Of a stretch of 17,325 nt of DNA, positions 7,491-14,491 are shown in pieces. The position numbers and the translations under genes are program-made. Origin of the DNA: Gammaproteobacteria bacterium (GTDB lineage Bacteria; Pseudomonadota; Gammaproteobacteria; Granulosicoccales; Granulosicoccaceae); assembly GCA_019634245.1 (NCBI GenBank), contig JAHQVR010000179.1, positions 1 to 17,325 of the forward strand, read 5' to 3'. The notes below the pieces were generated by a model. That model made no database searches, was not told the DNA's origin, and was given only the letters and a program-made list of their open reading frames with translations. Each line of letters opens with the position of its first letter. The stretch's first letter is position 1.

Positions 7491-7736
7491 ATTGCGCAGC
7501 AGCGGCAGCCAGTATAAGAATCCAAATAACAAGGTCTGCGAGAATCCGTGCAGGCCGCCCGCATTGATTTCATCCAGCTGCTTCTTTTTGATGAAGAACT
7601 CAAGCAGGTGAGCAATGGCCGACACAATCCCGGCCCAGGCGACGATAGTGCTGCCTGGCTCGGGAAAGGGTCGAAAGATATTCAGCGCGAAGCATATCCA
7701 GAAGATGGCAGTAATCAACTTTAGTGCGGCGTTCAT
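7485..7736 (-). CDS. DUF1145-like small membrane protein
   Basis: An 83-residue protein starting at ATG 7736. An upstream in-frame start at 7796 would add 20 residues lacking family character. The sequence (MNAALKLITAIFWICFALNIFRPFPEPG, then a second helix containing AIAHLLEFFI, then a third hydrophobic segment at the C-terminus ending LLRNK) resembles the DUF1145 (YhhL-like) family of three-helix inner-membrane proteins with no known function. The F-x-E-P-G turn after the first helix and the H-L-L-E segment are the recognisable features. It lies 75 bases downstream of the second fatty acid hydroxylase on the same strand and may share its transcript. It converges on the SDR gene. Confidence 0.65.
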   Translation of the reverse strand: MNAALKLITAIFWICFALNIFRPFPEPGSTIVAWAGIVSAIAHLLEFFIKKKQLDEINAGGLHGFSQTLLFGFLYWLPLLRNK

Positions 7737-7811
7737 GGTGCAAATCTTTATATTTGTTCTTTGTATCCCAAATCCTATCACAAGGATTTCAGTCAACTCA
7801 GCTTTCTTGCT

Positions 7812-8651
7812 TTAGGCCGTCCCGGTTGCAGCTCCAATACCGCTTTTTCCGTTGTCTTGAGTCGCTCGCTCAAATCTCTCAATGTACTCCGGGTGTTCAG
7901 TGCCCATAACGCGGTCCCAAAACGTGAAGTAGAAGGCGTAGTTGCCGTTACTCTTTTCATGGTGCAAGTCATGGTGCGTGACCGTGGCGAAAATACCTAA
8001 CACTGGGTGCTGCGCCCACCCTCTAGGAAACAATTCGTAGCCGCAGTGTGCCATCGCGTTTCGAACTATCTGAATCAACATTGCGGATATGAATGCGGTG
8101 TCGTGCATGGGTACAATCGCGAAAAATACCGGCACAAAGATGTAAACCAATACTGCTTCTGGGGGCGCAAAAGAGTAGGCGGTAAATGGGGTAGGATTGT
8201 GCGAACGATGATGGGTTCGATGAAAGAATTTGTAGAACCGCGGCAAATGCATAAAGCGATGCGTCCAGTAGAAATAGGTGTCTAAACCAATAGTCCACAA
8301 GACAACCGAGAAAACCAGATAAGCCCAACCATATTCAGCGACATCAGCATATATTTTAAAGATAGAGCCACCGTAGAACACTTCCATGAGCTGATTGGTG
8401 ACGCTAAAACAAAAGACAAAAACAATAATCGAGAGGGTCGAGTTTCTTATTTCGCGAATGATTTGTTTGTTTCTTAATAAGGCAGGTAACGGTTTGCGAA
8501 TGCGGCGATTTTCCAACACTCCACTGAGTAAAACCCAAGTTATAAACCAAACTCCAACGGCTCCAATGACGTAGCGAGTGGCTTCCACCTGAAAATCTCT
8601 TGGAAAGTATTCGATAAAATTAGAAATAACAGCAATGATAAAATCCAACAT
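7812..8651 (-). CDS. fatty acid hydroxylase / sterol desaturase family membrane protein (second copy)
   Basis: A 279-residue membrane enzyme starting at ATG 8651; a GTG two codons upstream (8657) is an alternative. The di-iron ligand clusters are complete: D124-x6-H131-R-x2-H135, H144-x2-H147-H148, and H226-H227-x2-H230-H231. The segments DTYFYWTHRFMHLP and FHRTHHRSHNPTPFTAYSF are diagnostic for this superfamily. Hydrophobic stretches surround residues 25-45, 72-90, 108-130 and 165-195. It is shorter than, and not closely similar to, the first copy at 4126-5121, so the two are not a recent duplication. The AraC-type regulator gene lies 114 bases upstream on the same strand, and pairing of such regulators with this enzyme class suggests local control. 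The lipid substrate is unknown. Confidence 0.9.
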   Translation of the reverse strand: MLDFIIAVISNFIEYFPRDFQVEATRYVIGAVGVWFITWVLLSGVLENRRIRKPLPALLRNKQIIREIRNSTLSIIVFVFCFSVTNQLMEVFYGGSIFKIYADVAEYGWAYLVFSVVLWTIGLDTYFYWTHRFMHLPRFYKFFHRTHHRSHNPTPFTAYSFAPPEAVLVYIFVPVFFAIVPMHDTAFISAMLIQIVRNAMAHCGYELFPRGWAQHPVLGIFATVTHHDLHHEKSNGNYAFYFTFWDRVMGTEHPEYIERFERATQDNGKSGIGAATGTA

Positions 8652-8765
8652 GGGCACTACCTAATCGAGTTATGTAACTGTGGGGCACAGCTTAGATGTC
8701 GATGGTGGGGGAGTCTGCGCGATTCTGAACAATCGCTGAGCTATTTTAAAATCGAACAGGTTTTT

Positions 8766-9833
8766 TCAGTTTTGCACAGGTTTTTGTTCGAAATTGTCGA
8801 GTGCATCAGCTCGATATTGCGTTGGCGTGATTCCTTCACTGGCCTTAAAGGCGCGATTAAATGGCGCCAACGACGAAAACCCCGCCTCCATGGCAAGGCT
8901 TAAAATAGGTAGTCGCGCATTGTTTGGGTCGGTGAGTAATCGCTTAACTTCGGCCAAACGGTACTTGTTCAGAAAACTAGAAAAGTTACGAAAACCCATC
9001 GATTGATTGATCAGTTTTCGCAACTTATGCGCTGGTAAATCCACTTGCTTGGCGAGGTCTGCAATGGTTAGCCCATGATTTGTATAGACGCGTTGTTCTT
9101 CCACCAACGCCAATAGTTTTTGATACGCAATCTGATCTTGGTAACCGACTGAAGTTAAATCAGGAGTAGCTCGTTTTTCGAAGGCGAGCACTTCTGGGTG
9201 TAACCGCGTCAGCCACAACAACGCCCATGCTGCCAATGGCATCGTGAACACATAGGTGATCCAAATAGTATCTTGCTGAAAGCTGCCAACTACGCCGGCG
9301 ACCCGTTCTGCCAAAACTGACACAATCACCAGCATAGCCACGGCGATCACGAACCATATTCTAATCCGGCGCCGTTTCTCCACCAGATCCTCTTTATGTC
9401 CGGTTAATGCTAGGTATCCAAGATGCACCATTAATACAAATGAAAACACCGACATGGCGATATCCATCGCGGGGTGCCAATAGTTATCAAACCCCAAATA
9501 GTGCAAGCGTACAGGTAGCATGACCAATCCATAAGCCGCTGCAACCAGCCATTCTCGCGCTCCGAGTTTGAAGTCATCATTGAATAAGGCCAAACCCAAC
9601 CACCAGATAAATACCGTATTGAATGAGTCAAATATTCTAAGTGGGATCACCAGCGGACCGGTTATAGTCAGTGCAGGGGAACCTGTGGTGGCAAACATAA
9701 AACAGATTGCCAGAATCAATGGTATTGCAAAACGTAGGGCGCGCACCTCGCGGCCATCACGCAGCAATAGAAGCCCCACGGCAATAAGCAGCCCAATCGA
9801 ACCGAATTTGAAAAAAGCTTCGACGAATAACAT
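8766..9833 (-). CDS. AraC-family transcriptional regulator with N-terminal 7TM-like membrane domain
   Basis: A 355-residue protein in two parts. Residues 1 to about 225 hold about seven hydrophobic segments (FGSIGLLIAVGLLLL, AIPLILAICFMFATT, FIWWLGLALF, AAAYGLVML, IAMSVFSFVLMVHLGYL, IWFVIAVAMLVIVSV, WITYVFTMPLAAWALLWL). The C-terminal ~110 residues are an AraC/XylS double helix-turn-helix (LTIADLAKQVDLPAHKLRKLINQ, then ILSLAMEAGFSSLAPFNRAFKASEGITPTQYR). It is thus a membrane-bound one-component regulator that probably senses a membrane or periplasmic signal. The likely target is the downstream hydroxylase gene, which starts 114 bases after its stop. The ligand is unknown. Confidence 0.9.
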   Translation of the reverse strand: MLFVEAFFKFGSIGLLIAVGLLLLRDGREVRALRFAIPLILAICFMFATTGSPALTITGPLVIPLRIFDSFNTVFIWWLGLALFNDDFKLGAREWLVAAAYGLVMLPVRLHYLGFDNYWHPAMDIAMSVFSFVLMVHLGYLALTGHKEDLVEKRRRIRIWFVIAVAMLVIVSVLAERVAGVVGSFQQDTIWITYVFTMPLAAWALLWLTRLHPEVLAFEKRATPDLTSVGYQDQIAYQKLLALVEEQRVYTNHGLTIADLAKQVDLPAHKLRKLINQSMGFRNFSSFLNKYRLAEVKRLLTDPNNARLPILSLAMEAGFSSLAPFNRAFKASEGITPTQYRADALDNFEQKPVQN

Positions 9834-9986
9834 GCTGAGAATATTAGCAGCCTAGTAGCGAGAATAGCGAACCCGATTTTCGTACTCACCCAGCCGTTAA
9901 AAAGTTACCTCAACCGGTCTTCACAATAACCTGACCGTCACCTCGCTTCGTTATGATCTAACTTTGTATCAACTTTAGCCAATTTC

Positions 9987-10154
9987 ATGTTCTCAAGATT
10001 CCGTAAGTCCAAGCGAGACAAACTAAAGCGGGAGTACACATCTCTGTTAGAGCAAGCCATGCAAGCTCAGCGGCGAGGAGACATTCGCAGTTATTCAGAT
10101 TTAAGTGATCAGGCCAAAAGTGTCTTGGATGAAATCGATTCACTGCAGAAGTAG
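9987..10154 (+). CDS. DUF6435-like small protein, 55 aa
   Basis: This small gene begins at ATG 9987 and ends at TAG 10152-10154, giving 55 residues. The product begins MFSRFRKSKRDKLKREY and continues with LLEQAMQAQRRGDIR, S-Y-S-D-L-S and a final amphipathic helix ending DSLQK. The LLEQAMQAQR-GDIR core matches what I know of the DUF6435 family, small basic helical proteins common in marine gammaproteobacteria and without known function. No signal peptide is present; the protein is probably cytoplasmic and largely two helices. It lies 153 bases from the divergent AraC-type gene and 123 bases before the next plus-strand gene. The reading frame is convincing despite its size because the family pattern spans the whole length. 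Confidence 0.75.
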   Translation: MFSRFRKSKRDKLKREYTSLLEQAMQAQRRGDIRSYSDLSDQAKSVLDEIDSLQK

Positions 10155-10243
10155 CGCCCTTTATACTATCGTTGTGCCACCTGCAAAAAAGGAATTTTAA
10201 TTAAGAAGCGAGCCCATAAAGAGACTTGAATAGATTTAAGTCA

Positions 10244-10273
10244 TTGATTAAGCGGAAGAAGTTAGAATACAAT
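10244..10273 (+). promoter_or_regulatory. sigma-70-like promoter candidate
   Basis: TTGATT (10244-10249) and TACAAT (10268-10273) are separated by 18 bases and resemble -35 and -10 boxes. The expected start of transcription is near 10278-10281, at or just after the ATG at 10278. If real, the first paralogue is either read from a leaderless message or starts at the internal ATG 10317. Confidence 0.35.
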
Positions 10274-10277
10274 AACT

Positions 10278-10841
10278 ATGGAGGACATTAATAAATTCGA
10301 AAAATTGTTTGGGGGAATGATTTTGGGGAGAAGTAATTTTCAGTGCCTAACCCGTTCGCGAGGATGGGTGAAGTTGGCTGGCGTGGTTTTAACGGTGCTG
10401 TCTTGTTCAGTGGATGCTCTAACAGCGTACTCGTTGAGAAACAAAGAGCTTATCGAAAATGGTGATCAATCGTATTGGCAGGTACGCGTTACTTGCAGTG
10501 ATCTGACCACGCGACGTTTCATCACACAACAAGACGAAGAGGGGCCTTGGTGCGCCAGGGATGTTCCGGAGATGTGTGCCATCGAAAAAATTGATGTCGC
10601 GATTAGCGTGTGCTCCAGCGAGTATCGAGATGCCCTAGAGATTCAACGCGCAAGCAATCAAGAGCGCGACAAACTCGCAGCCGACAAAGACAAAGCCCGA
10701 ACCGAACTGTTGGAGGAAAAGGTATTGCTGCAGCAACAACAAGTTGAACTCGTGCAGCGAAAGCTAGAGCTAAGGCGCAGAGAAGTTGATCTACAATCGC
10801 GAGAATTGAATCTTTTGGAACGTAAGGCGAGGTTGCAATAA
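10278..10841 (+). CDS. exported Cys4 / coiled-coil protein, first of a paralogous pair
   Basis: A 187-residue protein of no family I recognise. An N-terminal hydrophobic segment (residues 30-47, LAGVVLTVLSCSVDA) looks like a signal peptide or anchor preceded by basic residues. Next comes a small domain with Y66-W-Q-x4-C73-x17-W91-C92-x7-C100-x11-C112. Residues about 120-187 form a highly charged, Glu/Arg/Leu-rich coiled coil (LLEEKVLLQQQQVELVQRKL, then a second run of heptads). The four cysteines would be periplasmic if the signal is used and could form two disulfides. Start choice is uncertain: ATG 10278 has no clear ribosome binding site, and ATG 10317 would still keep the signal. Its stop TAA overlaps the ATG of the next gene by one base, and that gene encodes a protein of the same architecture. 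The function is unknown. Confidence 0.72.
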   Translation: MEDINKFEKLFGGMILGRSNFQCLTRSRGWVKLAGVVLTVLSCSVDALTAYSLRNKELIENGDQSYWQVRVTCSDLTTRRFITQQDEEGPWCARDVPEMCAIEKIDVAISVCSSEYRDALEIQRASNQERDKLAADKDKARTELLEEKVLLQQQQVELVQRKLELRRREVDLQSRELNLLERKARLQ

Positions 10842-11464
10842 TGCATGTGCAGTTACAGGAATTGATCAAGAATATTCGTAGCGAGAAGAGCGCGTATTGT
10901 CAGGCTTTATTATTTTGCATGATGCTTGTTTTATCCAACGCCGCACATGCCGCAGTGGTCGAAAACGTCTCCAGTGAACTGCTCGAACAAGAAGGGGAGG
11001 ATGCCTATTGGCAAGCACTAGTGAGTTGCGAAGGGAGTTCTCAAAACATCGCGATACGGCAAAAATTGAAACAAGATGAGTGGTGCGTCAAGAGTGGAGA
11101 ACTCGCGTGCGCGGGGTCTAAAAAAATGATGGCCAACAAGGTATGCGAAAACATCGAAAGTCTTGCATCCACGAGCAATAGCGCACCTGCTAGAAAAGCC
11201 CCAGCCGTTGCGGTTAGCAAACCAAAGGCTAGTCAGAGTCAGCCAGCGACCAGAGTTTCAACCCTGCGCCGCGCCGCGCCAGTTGCTGCCGAGCAACCAA
11301 AACAAAAAGATGCCGTAGAGATCGCAATGCAGAAGGAAGAACTCAGCTTGCAACAAGAACGCAATAAGTTGGAACGCGAGAAACGAGAGCTAGAAGTCGC
11401 CGAGCGCAAGTTAGAAGAACGGAGTCAGCGGCTAGAGCAACGTTTGAGTGCTTTGGACGAATAA
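10841..11464 (+). CDS. exported Cys4 / coiled-coil protein, second of a paralogous pair
   Basis: A 207-residue protein with the same architecture as its upstream neighbour. It has a signal peptide (LLFCMMLVLSNAAHA, probable cleavage after residue 37). A Cys4 domain follows with Y56-W-Q-x4-C63-x17-W81-C82-x7-C90-x11-C102, the cysteine spacing being exactly that of the first paralogue. An Ala/Pro/Lys-rich linker (about 110-155) absent from the first paralogue leads to a coiled coil from about 155 to 205 (LQQERNKLEREKRELEVAER and onward). The start ATG overlaps the previous stop (TAATG), so the two are translationally coupled and probably made in fixed ratio. The longer linker would let its coiled coil reach further, which fits a heteromeric periplasmic assembly, but this is inference. 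The family is not recognised. Confidence 0.75.
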   Translation: MHVQLQELIKNIRSEKSAYCQALLFCMMLVLSNAAHAAVVENVSSELLEQEGEDAYWQALVSCEGSSQNIAIRQKLKQDEWCVKSGELACAGSKKMMANKVCENIESLASTSNSAPARKAPAVAVSKPKASQSQPATRVSTLRRAAPVAAEQPKQKDAVEIAMQKEELSLQQERNKLEREKRELEVAERKLEERSQRLEQRLSALDE

Positions 11465-11509
11465 GGTGGGGCTAGAAGAGAACAAACCCTATGATTGTCG
11501 TAATTACTT

Positions 11510-12937
11510 TTACAAACTAAAAATTATAGACTTTCCGTTATTCATTGGGATCGTGAAAAATGAACCATTGTCAATAAATTCTACTGCGCCTATGGTACAT
11601 GTACGTTCCCCTCGTTTGACTCCTCGTTGATCTAGGCCATTGATAGGCGTATCGTTGCAAGCAGTGGTGTCACCAGCGCGGTTCAATTTAGAGGCAGGAA
11701 GAGGTTTGTGAGTTAATGTCGGGCCTTTATTATCTTCCAAGGGTCCCAGCATTGGTTCGCCATCTGCTTCGCCAGTGCAAGAATCATCTCCAATCCAGTT
11801 TGAAGCCTGGTCAGAAAAAATCAATAACTGGTCGCAGTCGCCGCCACTATTATTTGCAATAATATTGTTTGCTCCAAGGCTAAGCCCAGCCCCTGTAATT
11901 AGCTTAATGCCACCACCATTGCCAGGCATGGTGACGTAGTTATTGACAATCGTATTGTTAACCCATGTGCTTGATAGTCTGTTTGAAGAATATACTCCAC
12001 CGCCCCATAAGCCTGAACTATTACCGGAAATCGTACTGTTGTGAACAAAAATATTGCTGGGTTCTGTAGATCCTGTGCTTGAAAGAAACAGACCACCTCC
12101 ACGATCATCATTCAAACCTGGGGCATCAACTGAATGATTACCAGAAATAGTGGTATCAGCGATAGTGATATTATTGGATCGGAATACGCTTATACCGCCA
12201 CCTTTTGAGGCGCTATTACCGCTAACGGTGTTAGCGCGTATCACTCCATTGGTTGAGTCTATAACAGATATGCCACCTCCTTGATTGCTAGCATAATTAT
12301 CATAAAAGAGGCTGTTGGTAACGCTAAAACTATCAGCTCTTCGAATATTTAATGCGCCTCCGACTGATCCAGAATTACCGGCTAAAATACAATTTTCCAT
12401 TTGAAAGCCATTGCTGTTGTATGCATAGACACCATGACCACCATCAAAGTTTGTAAACCGATTGTTACGGAGTACGACATTGTCGGAATTAAGGACATAA
12501 ATTGCATTTACTGCAGCCGCGCTATTGAAGGTGAGATCACTGACGACCACGTCGTCGGCTTCATTCAAGAAGAGCACCCGGGGTGTTGAGGTATTATCAA
12601 GAGTTAAAGCATCTTCTCCTGGCCCGACTATTTCGACTGTTGTCGTGACCATAATTTCATTATTCAAGCTGATTGTGCCTGATAAAGACGATGAAAATAA
12701 AATAGTGTCATCAATCCCAAAAGTTCCCGATGTGCTGGTAGTGCAGTCTGCGGAAACTGATGCCGTATTGGTTGAGACAATTGCATCACGAAGGGTACAA
12801 CCATCAGGGTTACTAAGTGGCGTTTCATCGCTTTGAGATGTTACGGTTACCGTTGCGGCACCCGATGATTGTATCAATAAAGCTTGACAGATCGCGATTG
12901 CTATACAACTGAGAGTGAACTGCTTGTTTGGTTTCAT
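11510..12937 (-). CDS. secreted CSLREA / choice-of-anchor Q-type beta-helix protein
   Basis: A 475-residue protein with a signal peptide (LSCIAIAICQALLIQSSGA, cleavage near residue 27). The mature start has C47-TLRDAI53, the CSLREA-type motif. From about residue 100 to 370 there are repeated beta-helix coils rich in GGGI/NN turns (GNSGSVGGALNI, YASNQGGGISV, GNSASKGGGISV, GNSSGLWGGGVY). A closing segment with GLDQRGVKRG and IGAVEF is characteristic of choice-of-anchor Q-type proteins. The C-terminus ends in a short motif (FFTIPMNNGKSIIFSL) after the helix. These proteins are exported and are often surface-associated or extracellular; the ligand is unknown. It is unrelated in detail to the beta-helix protein at 413-1903. 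It lies downstream of the anti-sigma gene on the same strand but 368 bases away, so it is probably transcribed separately. Confidence 0.85.
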   Translation of the reverse strand: MKPNKQFTLSCIAIAICQALLIQSSGAATVTVTSQSDETPLSNPDGCTLRDAIVSTNTASVSADCTTSTSGTFGIDDTILFSSSLSGTISLNNEIMVTTTVEIVGPGEDALTLDNTSTPRVLFLNEADDVVVSDLTFNSAAAVNAIYVLNSDNVVLRNNRFTNFDGGHGVYAYNSNGFQMENCILAGNSGSVGGALNIRRADSFSVTNSLFYDNYASNQGGGISVIDSTNGVIRANTVSGNSASKGGGISVFRSNNITIADTTISGNHSVDAPGLNDDRGGGLFLSSTGSTEPSNIFVHNSTISGNSSGLWGGGVYSSNRLSSTWVNNTIVNNYVTMPGNGGGIKLITGAGLSLGANNIIANNSGGDCDQLLIFSDQASNWIGDDSCTGEADGEPMLGPLEDNKGPTLTHKPLPASKLNRAGDTTACNDTPINGLDQRGVKRGERTCTIGAVEFIDNGSFFTIPMNNGKSIIFSL

Positions 12938-13305
12938 ATCAATACTTGTTCTTGCAAAAATATATTCATAACAGCTGAAAATAGATTGTTACACGGGATA
13001 TATTTGCAGAATAGGGTGGAATCACGATTTGCCATAGTTTTGTCCTGAGTGGTAGGCGTTAGCTTGTGTTTTCTGTCACCGACATCGACGATGTATTCTA
13101 CAGTCTGTTCATTCAATCAACCCAATGTAAGTGAAAAGGCAGAAAGTTGCCCTTAACAGTCATTGCGATCGAAGCGGAGCGATATGAAAACGGGGTTTGT
13201 CACAGTACTTTAGCGATCTCAAACCACGAAGCCTTATGGCGTGTAAATATATGTTGCGCTATCACCAGTCCTGTTTTATAGAAAGCTCCACTCTGTCGAA
13301 TATCT
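12938..13305. other. 368-base gap without a supported gene
   Basis: This gap separates the beta-helix gene from the upstream anti-sigma gene, both on the minus strand. Only short open frames are present. A 60-residue minus-strand frame (12934-13116) ends with an ATGA overlap on the beta-helix start but lacks a ribosome binding site, a signal or family features, so I do not call it. No clear terminator, RNA gene or repeat was seen. The beta-helix promoter must lie here, but I cannot place its boxes with confidence. Confidence 0.5.
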
Positions 13306-13641
13306 TCAAGAGTCATTTATGTCACTTATTGCGGCAATTAAATCTTCCGGGACAGAATTTGGTACTTGCTGGTCACTATTGGGGAAAAATAACGCGCCTG
13401 TTTTAAAAGCGGCAGAATAGGTTTTCAAAAAGTTTCGGCACATGGGGCAAACACGCATATGGCGCTCAAACAATTTTAATTGTTTCTCGGACAGTAATCC
13501 TTCTGTGTAGTCGTAGATAAAATCATTGAACTCACGACAGGTGATCATGCGCGGAGAGACTCTCAGGTACCAACCGCCAATCGGCATGATTGGTTTCATG
13601 ATTTTCAGTATGGCCAATTTTGCTACCCGAGATCCTTTCAT
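13306..13641 (-). CDS. ZAS-type zinc-binding anti-sigma factor
   Basis: A 111-residue protein with the zinc-finger anti-sigma domain: M-I-T-C35-R-E-F at the start of the core, then YDYTEGLLSEKQLKLFERH61-M-R-V-C65-P-M-C68, the H-x3-C-x2-C ligand set. Such proteins bind the sigma factor encoded next to them and hold it inactive; some release it on oxidation of the zinc site. No membrane segment is visible, so it is cytoplasmic, unlike many anti-sigma factors with a periplasmic sensor. The N-terminal 31 residues before MITCREF are an unusual basic/hydrophobic extension. M32 is a possible alternative start, but the ATGA overlap with the sigma gene at 13638-13641 supports the longer form by translational coupling. 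Confidence 0.85.
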   Translation of the reverse strand: MKGSRVAKLAILKIMKPIMPIGGWYLRVSPRMITCREFNDFIYDYTEGLLSEKQLKLFERHMRVCPMCRNFLKTYSAAFKTGALFFPNSDQQVPNSVPEDLIAAISDINDS

Positions 13642-14285
13642 TGTTCACCCCCCAAATAATCTGGAAAAAAGTAGCTGTTTAGTTGCTCTCGAAGTTTGAT
13701 GCGAGCTCGATGAACCCTCACCTTTGTGTTGCTGGTTGTCAGATTCAAAATCTCTGCAACTTCTTTTGTTGAAAAACCTTCAAAATCTTTAAGCAACAAT
13801 GGAATACGATACTCGTCAGAAAGTGAGTTGAGCGCAGTATTGACTTTCTCCAAGCCTTCTTGTTTAAGAACTTCCTGTTCGGGGTCAGAAACTTCGGCCC
13901 ATACTGGAGCAACGAGGAAACCGTTCTTGTCATAATTAACCAACTCTTCCATATCCTCATGAAAAGTTGGTTGTTTACGTGTTTTGTGCAACAAATCAAT
14001 GGCTTTGCGGACGATAATCCGGTACAGCCAACCTTCCAATGCTGCTTCGTTTTGCAGCGACGGCAAATTGTTGTGCGCTGCAAGTACCCCTTCCTGTACT
14101 GCGTCTTCAGCCATATTGGAACAATGAACATAAGCGTAACATTTGGCCAGATAGAGTGAATAGTTCTTGCGTACCGTTTCCACAAAGACGCTATTCGAGA
14201 CAATGATTGCAGGCCGTTTCTTAGCTCCCTCAGGCTGTGCTAACACCTCAGTTTCACCGCTTTGACCCTCGGCAGGCAGCTTCAT
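13638..14285 (-). CDS. ECF (extracytoplasmic function) RNA polymerase sigma factor
   Basis: A 215-residue protein. Region 2 is at about residues 33-105, with the polymerase-binding and -10-recognition segments (NMAEDAVQEGVLAAHNNL, GWLYRIIVRKAIDLLHKTRK). An acidic linker with F-H-E-D-M follows, then region 4 at about 148-205 (LNSLSDEYRIPLLLKDFEGF, then STKEVAEILNLTTSNTKVRV and HRARIKLRE). The start ATG 14285 is supported by a GGAGGAG-type ribosome binding site just upstream. It has about 30 extra N-terminal residues compared with minimal ECF factors. It is coupled to its anti-sigma gene and divergent from the DUF6796-like/UnbV operon. Possible targets are its own operon and that divergent operon, which is inferred from position only. 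Confidence 0.9.
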   Translation of the reverse strand: MKLPAEGQSGETEVLAQPEGAKKRPAIIVSNSVFVETVRKNYSLYLAKCYAYVHCSNMAEDAVQEGVLAAHNNLPSLQNEAALEGWLYRIIVRKAIDLLHKTRKQPTFHEDMEELVNYDKNGFLVAPVWAEVSDPEQEVLKQEGLEKVNTALNSLSDEYRIPLLLKDFEGFSTKEVAEILNLTTSNTKVRVHRARIKLREQLNSYFFPDYLGGEQ

Positions 14286-14339
14286 CGGATTATCTCCTCC
14301 ACTAAACCGTGCAGAGAAGAAGTTGGTACAGGAGTTTAA

Positions 14340-14381
14340 CGAACATTGTCCTATGTTCGAGTTTAAGCTTGATCATGTCAA
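14340..14381 (-). promoter_or_regulatory. promoter/operator candidate upstream of the sigma gene, with 7-bp inverted repeat
   Basis: A perfect inverted repeat CGAACAT-N6-ATGTTCG spans 14340-14359. On the minus strand a TTGACA (14381-14376) precedes GAACAT (14358-14353) with a 17-base gap, so one repeat arm coincides with the possible -10 box of the sigma gene promoter. An eight-base direct repeat GAGTTTAA also occurs at 14332-14339 and 14359-14366, 27 bases apart. The arrangement suits a regulator site controlling the divergent genes. The -10 match is weak (three of six). Confidence 0.4.
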
Positions 14382-14491
14382 ATTTGTTTTGAGTATAAAA
14401 ATATGTAACCAATTGCATTGAATTCAGTCTTTATAGGTAGAACATGCTCTTTGCCTAAGCATTGAGTCATATTACTGTGGATAAAGACTAT

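Noticed and set aside
4126..8651. The two fatty acid hydroxylase-type genes as a recent tandem duplication
   Set aside because: They share only the superfamily histidine clusters. Length, N-terminal architecture and spacer sequences differ, so they are distant homologues.
12934..13116. 60-residue minus-strand frame ending with an ATGA overlap on the beta-helix gene start
   Set aside because: The overlap is suggestive, but there is no ribosome binding site, no domain pattern and unusual composition. A four-base overlap arises easily by chance.
13197..13406. 69-residue plus-strand frame opposite the end of the anti-sigma gene
   Set aside because: It is a shadow of the minus-strand gene in its second half, with no start signal or recognisable features.
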